Of a stretch of 64,000 nucleotides of DNA, positions 36,679-43,964 are shown in pieces. The DNA is from Bradyrhizobium sp. AZCC 1721. GTDB taxonomy: Bacteria; Pseudomonadota; Alphaproteobacteria; Rhizobiales; Xanthobacteraceae. The notes under the pieces were generated by a model, which ran no database searches, was not told the origin of the DNA, and was given only the letters and a program-made list of their open reading frames with translations. The position numbers and the translations under genes are program-made. The stretch's first letter is position 1; every line of letters begins with the position of its first letter. The DNA lies in the NCBI RefSeq assembly GCF_036924715.1, contig NZ_JAZHSB010000001.1:3277001-3341000 (forward strand), given 5' to 3'.

Positions 36679-36701
36679 GCGGTTCTCCAGATAAGAACCG
36701 C
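36679..36701 (-). promoter_or_regulatory. Hairpin over the trpS ribosome-binding region
   Basis: On the coding strand GCGGTTCT, a 7-base loop (TATCTGG), then AGAACCGC: an 8-bp perfect stem ending one base before ATG 36677. The likely Shine-Dalgarno GGAG spans loop and stem. An upstream in-frame ATG (36704) would translate it as part of MAVLIWRTAM, with a Trp codon in the loop. It could tune initiation of trpS by folding or by ribosome stalling at the Trp codon; this is inference. Confidence 0.45.
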
Positions 36702-36704
36702 CAT

Positions 36705-37157
36705 TCAATCGGACTGTTGATGCAGCAACCTCGCAAGCCGATGAACGGCGGCGACGGTTGGGTGAATGACAAAGCCGTGCCGCTCCTAAGTGGAGCGCCA
36801 CCACAAGTTCGCGAACGTGATCACGACGACAGTCATGCGGCCGATAGTGACGAAACTTCAGAGGAAAGCAAGCCGGCTTGATGTCTCAAATGGGTCAAAG
36901 GCGGCGGTGGAAGGGAGCAAGGATCGATGCCCGGTTTGCCGCTGACAATCGGTCACAAGGGCTTAAGCGCGGTTCGGCCGTGGGCCAGAAGCGGGCTTGG
37001 TACATAGCCAACTTCTTGCATTCGATAAGTATCAAACAACCAGACGATCTCAGAGCCAAGGCAGACTTCGCGTCAGGTCAGGAGAGCTCGCCTCCAGGAT
37101 GCGAGGAGCACTGGCACACCCCTTGATTTTGCGCGATCTCCGTGGTAGCTACGCTTC
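36705..37157. other. About 450 bp without a recognisable gene
   Basis: Short open frames exist (for example 36878-37126 forward), but none has a ribosome site with a recognisable family. The trpS promoter should lie at its left end. Nothing else definable was seen. Confidence 0.5.
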
Positions 37158-37294
37158 ATGATCAAAACGTCGTGCGCATCGTGGACCCGCAAACACATGA
37201 CCCGCTCTCGCTGGGCCGTGGAAGGAGTCGTGCGCTAGGAATTCGACGACGCGATCTCTTCACCAGGCCCCGCCGGCATCGGACGGGGCCTTTT
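37130..37294 (+). ncRNA. Possible small RNA or terminated leader before the DUF1127 gene
   Basis: A strong terminator (37266-37294) ends a 130-150 bp stretch with no gene of recognisable family on that strand; the gene downstream starts 43 bases after it. A tiny frame (37158-37238, 26 codons, starting MIKTSCASWTRK) lacks a ribosome site. The simplest reading is a short independent transcript starting near 37130, or a leader whose terminator controls the DUF1127 gene. No promoter sequence could be confirmed. Confidence 0.35.
37266..37294 (+). terminator. Rho-independent terminator
   Basis: GGCCCCG (37266-37272) pairs with CGGGGCC (37284-37290) across an 11-base loop that can add pairs (CCGG), directly followed by TTTTG. 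Confidence 0.8.
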
Positions 37295-37336
37295 GTTTGG
37301 CCACGCTCCCTGCCGGCATAACAGCAGGAGCATCCG

Positions 37337-37747
37337 ATGTCACCCCAACAGACGAACCTCACATCCGAGACCGGGCGCGATGCCTCAGGGCTCCGCCTCG
37401 ACCTCGCCATCGCTTTGGTGAAAGACGCCTCGGGCAATGCTTTGGCCGAGGCGTGCCCCGATGCTTCCATCGCAGCGCTGAGAGACGCTTTCTCGGAAAA
37501 GGAAGCGGCTGGACCACCAGTCGCATCGACGCGGAGCGTCTTGAGTTTGCTCCAGGGATATTGGCGTGCGTTTCGAAAACGACGCCAACGCGAGAGGTTG
37601 CTAGTCAGTTTGCACGACCTGAGCGACAGAGAGCTGATGGATATCGGCCTGACACCCAGTGACATCGACTACATCGTCGCTGGCCGAGCTATTGAAAGGC
37701 TCAGAGATGGCACGACGTATCTAGGGCTGTCTCGTGGTGTGATGTAA
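37337..37747 (+). CDS. DUF1127-domain protein
   Basis: 136 residues, CAGGAG site 8 bases before ATG 37337. The N-terminal 80 residues are Ala/Asp/Ser-rich and poorly conserved. The C-terminal 50 are a DUF1127 (YjiS-like) motif: FRKRRQRERLLVSLHDLSDR, ELMDIGLTPSDIDYIVAG, ending LGLSRGVM. The Arg-rich helix of DUF1127 proteins is reported to act in RNA turnover and nutrient responses in alphaproteobacteria. A terminated short transcript precedes the gene. Confidence 0.85.
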   Translation: MSPQQTNLTSETGRDASGLRLDLAIALVKDASGNALAEACPDASIAALRDAFSEKEAAGPPVASTRSVLSLLQGYWRAFRKRRQRERLLVSLHDLSDRELMDIGLTPSDIDYIVAGRAIERLRDGTTYLGLSRGVM

Positions 37748-37960
37748 CTGATGGTAAGTCACCGCCAGTTCTGCACGTTTAGGCAGGCCGTCAGGCGGAT
37801 CAGCGAAGTGTGATCCGCCACTTTTCTACAATCGTCGTGACATGGCGGATTGCGCTAACGCCGATCCGCCATCGAGCTGCGATCCGGCCCGCTCCTTGGC
37901 GGGCCACATTGCGCCGGACTGTCTTGCCGTGATTCAAGCCCGCTATCGTGGGGGCGAATC

Positions 37961-38059
37961 ATGCGTTACGAACTCACCGACAAGGAGTGGGCTGCAATCA
38001 CGCCGATGCTACCGAACAAGCCACGCGGCGTGCCACGGGTGAATGATCGTCGTGTTCTC
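37961..38059 (+). pseudogene. IS5-family transposase, N-terminal stub
   Basis: 33 residues starting MRYELTDKEWAAITPMLPNK, then PRGVPRVNDRRVL, the N-terminal helix of IS5-type DDE transposases. Homology stops at about 38059, where an unrelated gene on the other strand begins. The catalytic part and the right end of the IS are gone. Confidence 0.85.
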
Positions 38060-38422
38060 CTAGTACAGCCGCATCGGCAGCGGCAACTGGACGTCCTGAT
38101 AGCGGCCCTCGTAGCGATCGACAAAATCCTGCAGGAAAAACGGAATGTCGCGTAGCTGGAGGTCGCAGCGTCGCCGCAGCTCGTGCGCGACTTCCACCGA
38201 AGCGTCACGACACCACCCCTCAGCGACGTTGAAAGCAACCACCCGGATCGGATTGGTATACTGGCCGGTGAGCAGGTCCATTACAACCGGCTCAAATCCC
38301 GGGCTCTCGGAACTGACTTCTGCCCAGACCCGGCCGTGTTCCAGGGATTCATGCTCGACCATATAGACGTCGTGCTCATCACCATGTGGCACGATCGACG
38401 GACCCGAGCCGGCGTTACGCAT
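38060..38422 (-). CDS. Conserved hypothetical protein of Bradyrhizobium type
   Basis: 120 residues from ATG 38422; the frame is open upstream to 38551. Sequence: MRNAGSGPSIVPHGDEHDVY, then an acidic stretch, DLLTGQYTNPIRVVAFNVAE, GWCRDASVEVAHELRRRCDL, RDIPFFLQDFVDRYEGR and the end VQLPLPMRLY. This order (GPSIVP, VY-V, DLL-GQY-NP-RVVAFN-AEGW, Q-LPLP) is a family I know from Bradyrhizobium without function. The N-terminal region before residue 1 may be longer in relatives. Its stop lies next to the broken IS5 stub, so its 3' end could have been trimmed by the IS. Confidence 0.65.
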   Translation of the reverse strand: MRNAGSGPSIVPHGDEHDVYMVEHESLEHGRVWAEVSSESPGFEPVVMDLLTGQYTNPIRVVAFNVAEGWCRDASVEVAHELRRRCDLQLRDIPFFLQDFVDRYEGRYQDVQLPLPMRLY

Positions 38423-38616
38423 CAACAACTCCCGGACTGCAGAACGGGGAATCAAGCTGGCTTTTTTCGATTCGTTCCATATCGGGTAGAGAGGCGGACG
38501 GCCGCACAGCGCGCTGCTGTTCTTGCTCAATCGCAAGCATGCGCCGCGCACCGGCGACTGCGTTCCGGCGCAGGAACATTTAGCAGGGGCGTGACTTCAC
38601 TCGTGACTTCACTAAC

Positions 38617-38830
38617 GTGTATCACGACAGGGCTGAACTCGATAAAGAAAACGCGGAACTGCCCGATCGGCAGGCCGCCTGGCGGGAGGCGACCGTGACG
38701 GCGGGGCAGATCATCCAGGATCATCTCGATGGGAGGCTATGTCCGGGCAAGGACTGGCGGATGGAAGTTACCGACGAATTCGCAAAATCCGCTGTACGTC
38801 ATTCACGTCTGCGCCGACAAATCCAGATAG
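38617..38830 (+). pseudogene. DUF6894-type small protein, frameshifted and 5'-damaged
   Basis: The frame reads VYHDRAELDKENAELPDRQA, AWREATVTAGQIIQDHLDGR and EVTDEFAKS, matching the DUF6894 pattern of rhizobial small proteins. One extra base near 38791 breaks it; correcting this gives LYVIHVCADKSR and TAG at 38828. The normal start (MPRYFF-like) is missing; instead a short direct duplication GTGACTTCACT occurs twice at 38591-38612. The gene has therefore suffered at least two events. Confidence 0.6.
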
Positions 38831-38847
38831 GGCGGAAGACCGCAGCG

Positions 38848-39051
38848 CTATTTCGGGCGCTGCAATCCAGGCGACGTCAGCCAGCGTTCGATGACCGCTG
38901 CCGACTCGGTCGCGACCGCCGCCCGTATCAAACGATCACGCTCCTGTCCTGGCGGTGAGCTCTCGGCCTTTTCTCGGGCGCGAACTGCAATTTGTTTGAG
39001 GCGCTCCTGGAGCGAGAGTGCCGGGCGGCTGCGATTGCGCTTTTTTTTCAT
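38848..39051 (-). CDS. Conserved small basic protein
   Basis: 67 residues from ATG 39051: MKKKRNRSRPALSLQERLKQ, then IAVRAREKAESSPPGQERDR, LIRAAVATESAAVIERWLTS and PGLQRPK. Very basic N-terminus, then two helices. It is a recurring short protein in Bradyrhizobium, cytosolic, with the invariant end WL-SPGLQ-PK. Function unknown; the basic head could bind nucleic acid. It is divergent from the Crp/Fnr gene. Confidence 0.75.
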   Translation of the reverse strand: MKKKRNRSRPALSLQERLKQIAVRAREKAESSPPGQERDRLIRAAVATESAAVIERWLTSPGLQRPK

Positions 39052-39185
39052 GGACGGATCTCCTCATTGGCTTCGACCCTTCCACGTTTCGGCAACCGCA
39101 TCCTTAACCTTTGTTTGGAACCGGCATCGGGCAGGTTTCGTTTCACCCAGAGGCAGAAGATCATTCAATCGAACAGGACAGGCGC

Positions 39186-39920
39186 GTGAATCGGGATTCG
39201 GTGTTGGCAAGCTTGTTGCGGCGGCTCGATACCGTCTCGAAACTCGATCCGGCTGATACTGCCGCGATCCGTTCGCTTCCGATCGCGGTTCGCCACTGGG
39301 AAGGCGCAAGAGCCATCGTATCTGACGGCGAACGTCCGTCGGAATGCTGTCTGATTATCGAGGGCTTCTGTATCCGTTCCAAAACGACAGAGGCCGGCCA
39401 GCGGCAAATTCTCTCGATTCACATCCCTGGCGAGATTCCCGACCTTCAGAGTTTGCACCTGCGCAGGATGGATCATGATCTCGCCACGCTGGTCCCCTCG
39501 ACGCTAGGGTTCATCAGTCATGCCTCGCTGCTAGACCTGACGCATGCGAGACCGAATGTTGCGGACGTGCTCTGGCGCGACACCTTGATCGATGCCGCGA
39601 TATTTCGGGAGTGGATCGTCAATGTTGGACAGCGGCCGGCGCCGGCCCGGCTTGTCCATATCGCGCTCGAACTTCGCAGGCGTCTTCTTGCAGTCAGGGG
39701 AGGCACGGAGCCTGCCACGTTCGAATTCCCGCTTACCCAGGAGCAGATCGGCGAGGCGCTGGGCATCACGCCGGTGCATGCGAACCGCATCATCAGGCAA
39801 CTGCGCGAGGACGGGATCGTCGACGTCAGCAGAGGGCAAGTGCGCGTGCTCGACGAAACAAGGCTCGCGGAACTGGCGCAGTTTGACGACCGTTACCTGC
39901 ATCAGGATCCGGCCGTCTGA
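39186..39920 (+). CDS. Crp/Fnr-family transcriptional regulator
   Basis: 244 residues from GTG 39186 (VNRDSVLASLLRRLDTVSKL). N-terminal cyclic-nucleotide-like beta roll (GARAIVSDGERPSECCLIIE, QRQILSIHIPGEIPDLQSLH), a dimer helix, and the C-terminal winged helix LTQEQIGEALGITPVHANRI with recognition helix ANRIIRQLREDG. No N-terminal four-Cys motif of FNR is seen, so it does not sense oxygen through an iron-sulphur cluster, and key cAMP ligands of CRP are not evident. The signal is unknown. Confidence 0.92.
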   Translation: MNRDSVLASLLRRLDTVSKLDPADTAAIRSLPIAVRHWEGARAIVSDGERPSECCLIIEGFCIRSKTTEAGQRQILSIHIPGEIPDLQSLHLRRMDHDLATLVPSTLGFISHASLLDLTHARPNVADVLWRDTLIDAAIFREWIVNVGQRPAPARLVHIALELRRRLLAVRGGTEPATFEFPLTQEQIGEALGITPVHANRIIRQLREDGIVDVSRGQVRVLDETRLAELAQFDDRYLHQDPAV

Positions 39921-40132
39921 AGCGTCCGATCGTGCGGTGGCGGCGATCCAGCCGCTGGTCCAGCCGCACTTGGGTCGATCGGACGCAGCGATTCTGTTTG
40001 CGTTACTGGAACGATTCAAGCTCGGGAAAATTATGCAATCTGTGTCAGGGATAGACACATGAACTCGAGCGGCTGCCGATGCAGTGCCGTTTACATGGCG
40101 CATCGGCGACCGCTTTCTTTTAGCCGCCGGCC

Positions 40133-40348
40133 ATGAAGGATTTTGCAAACGCGTCGTTCCCGCCCGAGGTCATCTCGGTGATGGAGCAGGCGCTTGACGC
40201 CGCCGTCGCGACGCTCCCGGAGCCCGTCCATTACCACCACGTTCAAGTGATCGCGGAAGCGATCCTGCGCGCCGCTCACAGCGGAGAGCGTGACCCGGTT
40301 GTCCTGCAACGGCTCGCATTGCTGGAGCTGCAGCTTCATCCTCGGTGA
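40133..40348 (+). CDS. Conserved small protein
   Basis: 71 residues from ATG 40133: MKDFANASFPPEVISVMEQA, LDAAVATLPEPVHYHHVQVI, AEAILRAAHSGERDPVVLQR, LALLELQLHPR. Helical, cytosolic, with the motif P-PVH-HHVQ-IAE-IL-AA--GERDP--L---AL-EL typical of a short Bradyrhizobium family. Function unknown. The palindromic repeat at 40354 follows the stop. Confidence 0.75.
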   Translation: MKDFANASFPPEVISVMEQALDAAVATLPEPVHYHHVQVIAEAILRAAHSGERDPVVLQRLALLELQLHPR

Positions 40349-40353
40349 TGGCT

Positions 40354-40442
40354 ATAGCGTTTTCCAGCGAAGTGGACACCGATTCGCGTCAGAACAATAA
40401 TCTAGAGCCCGGTTCTGATTCAATCAGAACCAAAGGCTCTAG
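40354..40442. repeat. Dispersed repeat with terminator-like nested palindrome
   Basis: AGCGTTTTCCAGCGAAGTGG-type sequence followed by CTAGAGCC (40402-40409), GGTTCTGATT (40411-40420), AATCAGAACC (40421-40430) and GGCTCTAG (40435-40442): two nested perfect stems. It resembles intergenic repeats that I know from Bradyrhizobium. It lies between two convergent genes and could terminate both. Confidence 0.65.
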
Positions 40443-40453
40443 CCTTCGTTTGC

Positions 40454-40927
40454 TCAAGCGCTCTTTGATTTCTTCCGAGCGCTGGCGGGTCGTGCGGCCG
40501 CTCGCTTCGACGTGTTCAGTGCCACAGCCTCGCGAATGAGCGCCTTCAATGCCTTTTCGTCGATCTTGTCGCCATCATGGAAATCGATGGCGCGCCGGGT
40601 GTTGCCCTCCAAGCTGGAGTTGAAGAGGCCTGACGGGTCTTCCAGCGAGGCGCCCCTGGCGAAGGTCATCTTCACGACCGCCTTGTAGGTCTCTCCGGTG
40701 CAGATGATGCCGTCGTGCTCCCACACCGGAACGCCGCGCCACTTCCACTCCTCGACCACTTCGGGATCGGCCTGCTTGATGATGCTTCGAATCCGCGCGA
40801 GCATCTCGCCGCGCCAATCGCCCAGCTCCTTGATTCGCGCATCGATGTGCCGAGAGGGAGAGCTTCCGCCTTTTCCTTCGCTCGCGCCGCTCTTCTTCAT
40901 TGTTGCTTTCTTCATGGCTGTTGTCAT
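40454..40927 (-). CDS. DUF1801-family protein
   Basis: 157 residues. Basic N-terminal tail, then DUF1801 (YdhG/YjbR-like) features: GDWRGEMLARIRSIIKQADP, EVVEEWKWRGVPVWEHDGII, CTGETYKAVVKMTFARGASL and FNSSLEGNTRRAIDFHDGDK, ending in a Lys/Arg/Ala-rich tail. These proteins have an iron-sulphur-frataxin-like fold with unknown role. Last gene of an operon led by ArsR 42439, with a second DUF1801 gene directly upstream. Confidence 0.85.
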   Translation of the reverse strand: MTTAMKKATMKKSGASEGKGGSSPSRHIDARIKELGDWRGEMLARIRSIIKQADPEVVEEWKWRGVPVWEHDGIICTGETYKAVVKMTFARGASLEDPSGLFNSSLEGNTRRAIDFHDGDKIDEKALKALIREAVALNTSKRAAARPASARKKSKSA

Positions 40928-40931
40928 TCGC

Positions 40932-41402
40932 TCACAATCGTTCGCCGGGCAATTGGCTCGCTTGCTTCACCCAAGCAACAAGCTGCGCTTCGTCAAGGCC
41001 GTCCTCATGGATGTCGAGATAGCGCACTTCCTTGTGCTTGGACTCGCCGGGCGGGAGAGGGTGGAGCGATGTGCCGCGGAAGAAGGTCACTTTGACGTAC
41101 TTCGTGAAGCAGTGAAAGGCGAGGAACCAGCCGCCCTGGTCCTCGACGCCATAAAAGGGCGTATTCCATTTGACCCCCTTGTGCACGCCGGGGACAGTGC
41201 GGACGATCAGCGCGTCGAGGTGGCGCCCGACGTCGCGTTTCCAGCCCGGCATGGCCGCGATGTAGGCCTGCACGGGGGCATCGCCGTATCCCTTTGCGAT
41301 CTGAGGATTGCCGCCTGAGAGCAGGACGGGCTTTGCGGTAGCCTGCTTGGCGGTGGTCTTCTTTGCGATCTTCGCCGGCCTTCTCGACGTCGTTTGCGCC
41401 AT
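40932..41402 (-). CDS. DUF1801-family protein (second copy)
   Basis: 156 residues from ATG 41402 (AGGAGCG 8 bases upstream). Basic Lys/Ala-rich head, then VQAYIAAMPGWKRDVGRHLD, TVPGVHKGVKWNTPFYGVED, GGWFLAFHCFTKYVKVTFFR and KHKEVRYLDIHEDGLDEAQL. Same family as the gene that follows 4 bases later, but clearly diverged from it, so the pair is an old duplication or joint acquisition. It follows a small membrane protein gene in the ArsR-led operon. Confidence 0.87.
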   Translation of the reverse strand: MAQTTSRRPAKIAKKTTAKQATAKPVLLSGGNPQIAKGYGDAPVQAYIAAMPGWKRDVGRHLDALIVRTVPGVHKGVKWNTPFYGVEDQGGWFLAFHCFTKYVKVTFFRGTSLHPLPPGESKHKEVRYLDIHEDGLDEAQLVAWVKQASQLPGERL

Positions 41403-41427
41403 TGTGTTCGCTCCTGTCGCCGGTACG

Positions 41428-41634
41428 TCAGCCACTGCGCCATTTGGCGGCGTAGGGCAGCACGAACATGTACAGGCCGGTGAACATCAGTAAAAAGAGC
41501 GGCGGCAATGGGGAGTATACCACCCACGGGGAAGGCTCCCCCAGTCCCATGGCAATGAAATTGGCGACGACGGTCACCATGAAGGCAATCGACAGCCAGC
41601 GGTGGATCTGCCGAATCCACGTGTTCCAGTTCAA
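41428..41634 (-). CDS. Small two-helix membrane protein
   Basis: 68 residues from TTG 41634, which has AGGAGGG 5 bases upstream. Starts MNWNTWIRQIHRWLSIAFMV, with helix 1 about 14-33 (FMVTVVANFIAMGL) and helix 2 about 43-62 (LPPLFLLMFTGLYMFVLPYA), ending AKWRSG. The RQIHRWLS-like start and FTGLYMFVLPYA end mark a family of short inner-membrane proteins found next to ArsR-SRPBCC genes. Function unknown. Confidence 0.75.
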   Translation of the reverse strand: MNWNTWIRQIHRWLSIAFMVTVVANFIAMGLGEPSPWVVYSPLPPLFLLMFTGLYMFVLPYAAKWRSG

Positions 41635-41687
41635 TGAGCCCTCCTTTTGCAGACTTTTGCAGACGAGCCGGAGCGTGACGCGGCGGT

Positions 41688-42119
41688 TCAATCCGTCCGC
41701 GCCACGAGCTCTTCCAGCTTGGCGAAGAATTGCTGCCATCCAGCGAGGGCGCCGCCGTAGGCCTGCTTCTGATCCGGCCGGAAACCGGTCTGCTCCATGC
41801 GCAGGAGGGTGCCTGTGGGCGTTGGCGTCAGCGTGAAAGTCACGACACTTTCTAGATTGAAAGCCGCATCGTCGTGCTTGAAATTCCAGGTGTACGACAG
41901 CGCCTTGTTCGGCTCGATGGCAAGGACCTCGCAGTCCAGCACGCCACCCCAATCGCCGCGAAGATTGAAATGGTGACCCACGACGGGCTTGAAGTCGTTC
42001 TTCATCAGCCACTCCTCCATCAAGTGGGGTTGCGTGAGCGCGCGCCAGAGCTTTTCCGGCGGATGCGACATTTCGCGTTCGACGACGACGGTGCGCGTTT
42101 CGGGGGCGGTATTTGTCAT
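41688..42119 (-). CDS. SRPBCC/AHSA1-family protein
   Basis: 143 residues. START-like fold: TVVVEREMSHPPEKLWRALT, LMEEWLMKNDFKPVVGHHFN, LDCEVLAIEPNKALSYTWNF, VTFTLTPTPTGTLLRMEQTG and a C-terminal helix GALAGWQQFFAKLEELVART. It overlaps the ArsR stop by 4 bases (42116-42119), so the two are coupled. It likely binds a hydrophobic ligand. Same organisation as the pair at 29868-30649, but with low similarity, so not a recent duplicate. Confidence 0.92.
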   Translation of the reverse strand: MTNTAPETRTVVVEREMSHPPEKLWRALTQPHLMEEWLMKNDFKPVVGHHFNLRGDWGGVLDCEVLAIEPNKALSYTWNFKHDDAAFNLESVVTFTLTPTPTGTLLRMEQTGFRPDQKQAYGGALAGWQQFFAKLEELVARTD

Positions 42120-42439
42120 TGGTCCATCCGTTTGAGCAGGTCTTCCAGGTTATCGAACCGGTTCTGCCAGAAGCCGTGCATCTGGCTCGCCCAGTCGATC
42201 AGCGGGGCCAGCGCACCGAGTTGCGCGCTGTAGTGCGTCTGGCGGCCTTCGTGGCGGTCGCGCACCAACCCCGCCTGTTTCAAAACGCCAAGATGCTTCG
42301 AGACGGCCGGCTGCGAGATCCCGGCCCGGGCCGTCAGCGCCCCGACCGTTTGCTCTCCTTCGCGGCACAGCCGCTCGAAGATCGCCCGACGGCTTGGGTC
42401 GGCGAGTGTTCTGAACAGCACGTCATGAGCGTTGGGCAT
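42116..42439 (-). CDS. ArsR-family regulator
   Basis: 107 residues, compact ArsR winged helix: NAHDVLFRTLADPSRRAIFE, GEQTVGALTARAGISQPAVS (recognition helix), KHLGVLKQAGLVRDRHEGRQ and the family-typical THYSAQLGALAPLIDWASQM. No metal-binding Cys motif. It leads the operon ArsR, SRPBCC, small membrane protein, DUF1801, DUF1801. A perfect dyad lies 5 bases before its ATG. Confidence 0.93.
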   Translation of the reverse strand: MPNAHDVLFRTLADPSRRAIFERLCREGEQTVGALTARAGISQPAVSKHLGVLKQAGLVRDRHEGRQTHYSAQLGALAPLIDWASQMHGFWQNRFDNLEDLLKRMDQ

Positions 42440-42444
42440 TCGAA

Positions 42445-42468
42445 ATCAATAACTCTCTGGTTATTGAT
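42445..42468. promoter_or_regulatory. Perfect palindrome, likely operator of the ArsR operon
   Basis: ATCAATAAC (42445-42453), six bases, GTTATTGAT (42460-42468): 9-bp arms without mismatch, placed between the ArsR ATG and an AT-rich promoter-like stretch. The sequence matches dyads known before this ArsR-SRPBCC type (AATAAC/GTTATT halves). Expected effect: autorepression. Confidence 0.7.
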
Positions 42469-42732
42469 TGATACATACCCGCCGAGATATGGATTAGTCA
42501 AGCGGGAACACCGAAAGGCCAAATTTTTTGTCCAATTTGCGACCAACATGCAGGTTGACGTCAGTCGGCCACCCGCTCAACGTATGCCGTGTTGGTTATG
42601 TATTGGTCCTGCGCTCTCCGTTGCGAAGCAAGAGCTGCGGACGCGAGCGCCGACGGCATGGTCGCCCCTCGTTGTCGAGGACGAGAGGGATGACCACATA
42701 TTCAGCGTCGCATACAGCGAGGGGGAGGTCCT

Positions 42733-43368
42733 ATGGGAGATGCCGGCCGTCAGGCCCATTGGGAGAACGTCTACACGACAAAGGGCGAGAACGAGGTTAG
42801 CTGGTTTCAGCAAATCCCGGCTCCCTCGCTCGACCTGATCGTGCAGGCGGGGGTGACGCACAAGTCGGCCATCATAGACATCGGCGGCGGCGCCTCGCGG
42901 CTGGTCGACAGTCTCGTCGAGCAGGGATTTGAGGATGTCACCGTGCTCGATCTTTCCGCCGCGGCGTTGGCCGCTGCCAAGCGCCGCCTGGAGAGCCACC
43001 TTGGCGCCAGCGCCGAGCGGGTTGGCTGGATCGTCGCAGATGCGACGACCTGGGAGCCGGCCAAGCCCTACGACATCTGGCACGATCGGGCAGCGTTCCA
43101 CTTTCTCATCGACGCAGGCGATCGCGCCGCCTACATTGCGCGCCTCAAGCGGGGCTTGAAGATCGGCGGGCACGCCATCATCGCGACTTTTGCGCTCGAC
43201 GGCCCTGAAAAGTGCAGCGGCCTGCCGGTCGCGCGCTACGACAGCGAGAGTCTCGGACGGACGCTCGGCACAGCGTTCAAGCTGGTCCACACGCAGCGGC
43301 ACGATCACGCTACGCCGTGGGGGTCCCGGCAGGCTTTTCAGTTCAGCGTGTTCCGGCACGAGGGCTGA
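42733..43368 (+). CDS. Class I SAM-dependent methyltransferase
   Basis: 211 residues. The start AGRQAHWENVYTTKGENEVS, then WFQQIPAPSLDLI, marks a group of small methyltransferases. SAM motif I IIDIGGGASRLVDSLVEQG, acidic loop VTVLDLSAAALAAAKRRL, motif GWIVADATTW, and YDIWHDRAAFHFLID. Substrate unknown; relatives are annotated near metalloid and thiol metabolism genes. It stands alone, divergent from the ArsR operon and convergent with the Cys-rich protein gene 10 bp away. Confidence 0.9.
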   Translation: MGDAGRQAHWENVYTTKGENEVSWFQQIPAPSLDLIVQAGVTHKSAIIDIGGGASRLVDSLVEQGFEDVTVLDLSAAALAAAKRRLESHLGASAERVGWIVADATTWEPAKPYDIWHDRAAFHFLIDAGDRAAYIARLKRGLKIGGHAIIATFALDGPEKCSGLPVARYDSESLGRTLGTAFKLVHTQRHDHATPWGSRQAFQFSVFRHEG

Positions 43369-43378
43369 TCGCCGCGCG

Positions 43379-43783
43379 CTAATGCGCCATGCTGCGCGAG
43401 ACCTCCTGGCAAGCTTCCATGCAGCGGCGGCAGCTTTCCGCGCAGATGCGGCAATGTTCGTGCGTGGCTGCGTGCCGCTGGCATTCCTCCGCGCAAAGCC
43501 GGCAGGCGGCGGCGCAGACGCTGAGCATGCGGCGCATCACCTCGTCGTCGAAACCCGTTCGGCGGGTCATGATGCGGCCGGTGATATTGCAGATATCGGC
43601 GCAATCCAGGTCAAGCCGGATGCACTGGGTCAGCTCCTGAACCATGCGCTCTGACAGGCAGGCGTCGGCGCAGGAGGTGCAGGTCTGGGCGCTGGAGTAG
43701 CATTCCTCGATGCAACGGATCAGGGCGTCACTGATCTGGCCTTGGACGGCCGGGTGGGTGCCAATCATTTCGCGGGCGTGCAT
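43379..43783 (-). CDS. Cys-rich four-helix copper-binding protein (DUF326/Csp-like)
   Basis: 134 residues from ATG 43783. A ferritin-like short four-helix bundle with regularly placed Cys: RCIEECYSSAQTCTSCADAC, ELTQCIRLDLDCADICNITG, MLSVCAAACRLCAEECQRHA, HCRICAESCRRCMEACQEVS. About 17 Cys point into the bundle core in Csp copper-storage proteins, where they bind many Cu(I). There is no signal peptide, so it would store copper in the cytosol. It is the leftmost gene of the metal island. Confidence 0.9.
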   Translation of the reverse strand: MHAREMIGTHPAVQGQISDALIRCIEECYSSAQTCTSCADACLSERMVQELTQCIRLDLDCADICNITGRIMTRRTGFDDEVMRRMLSVCAAACRLCAEECQRHAATHEHCRICAESCRRCMEACQEVSRSMAH

Positions 43784-43964
43784 GGCTGGGCTCCTTGCTG
43801 AGGACAGACCACCGCCGGGGGGGGCGGCCGCTAGCTCAAGTCGCGGCCTTGAAAAACGTTCTGGGCAGCCGGCCAATCTGAATTGGGGTCAGGGGTGGGC
43901 TTTGATTCATCGCAAATGCGGTCTTCGTCCGCTGGCTTACGTTAACGAAACCCGCGGTTTCGTG

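Noticed and set aside
42113..42838. Forward frame of 241 codons over the ArsR gene and the methyltransferase start
   Set aside because: Antisense to ArsR, crosses its operator, and uses non-coding sequence.
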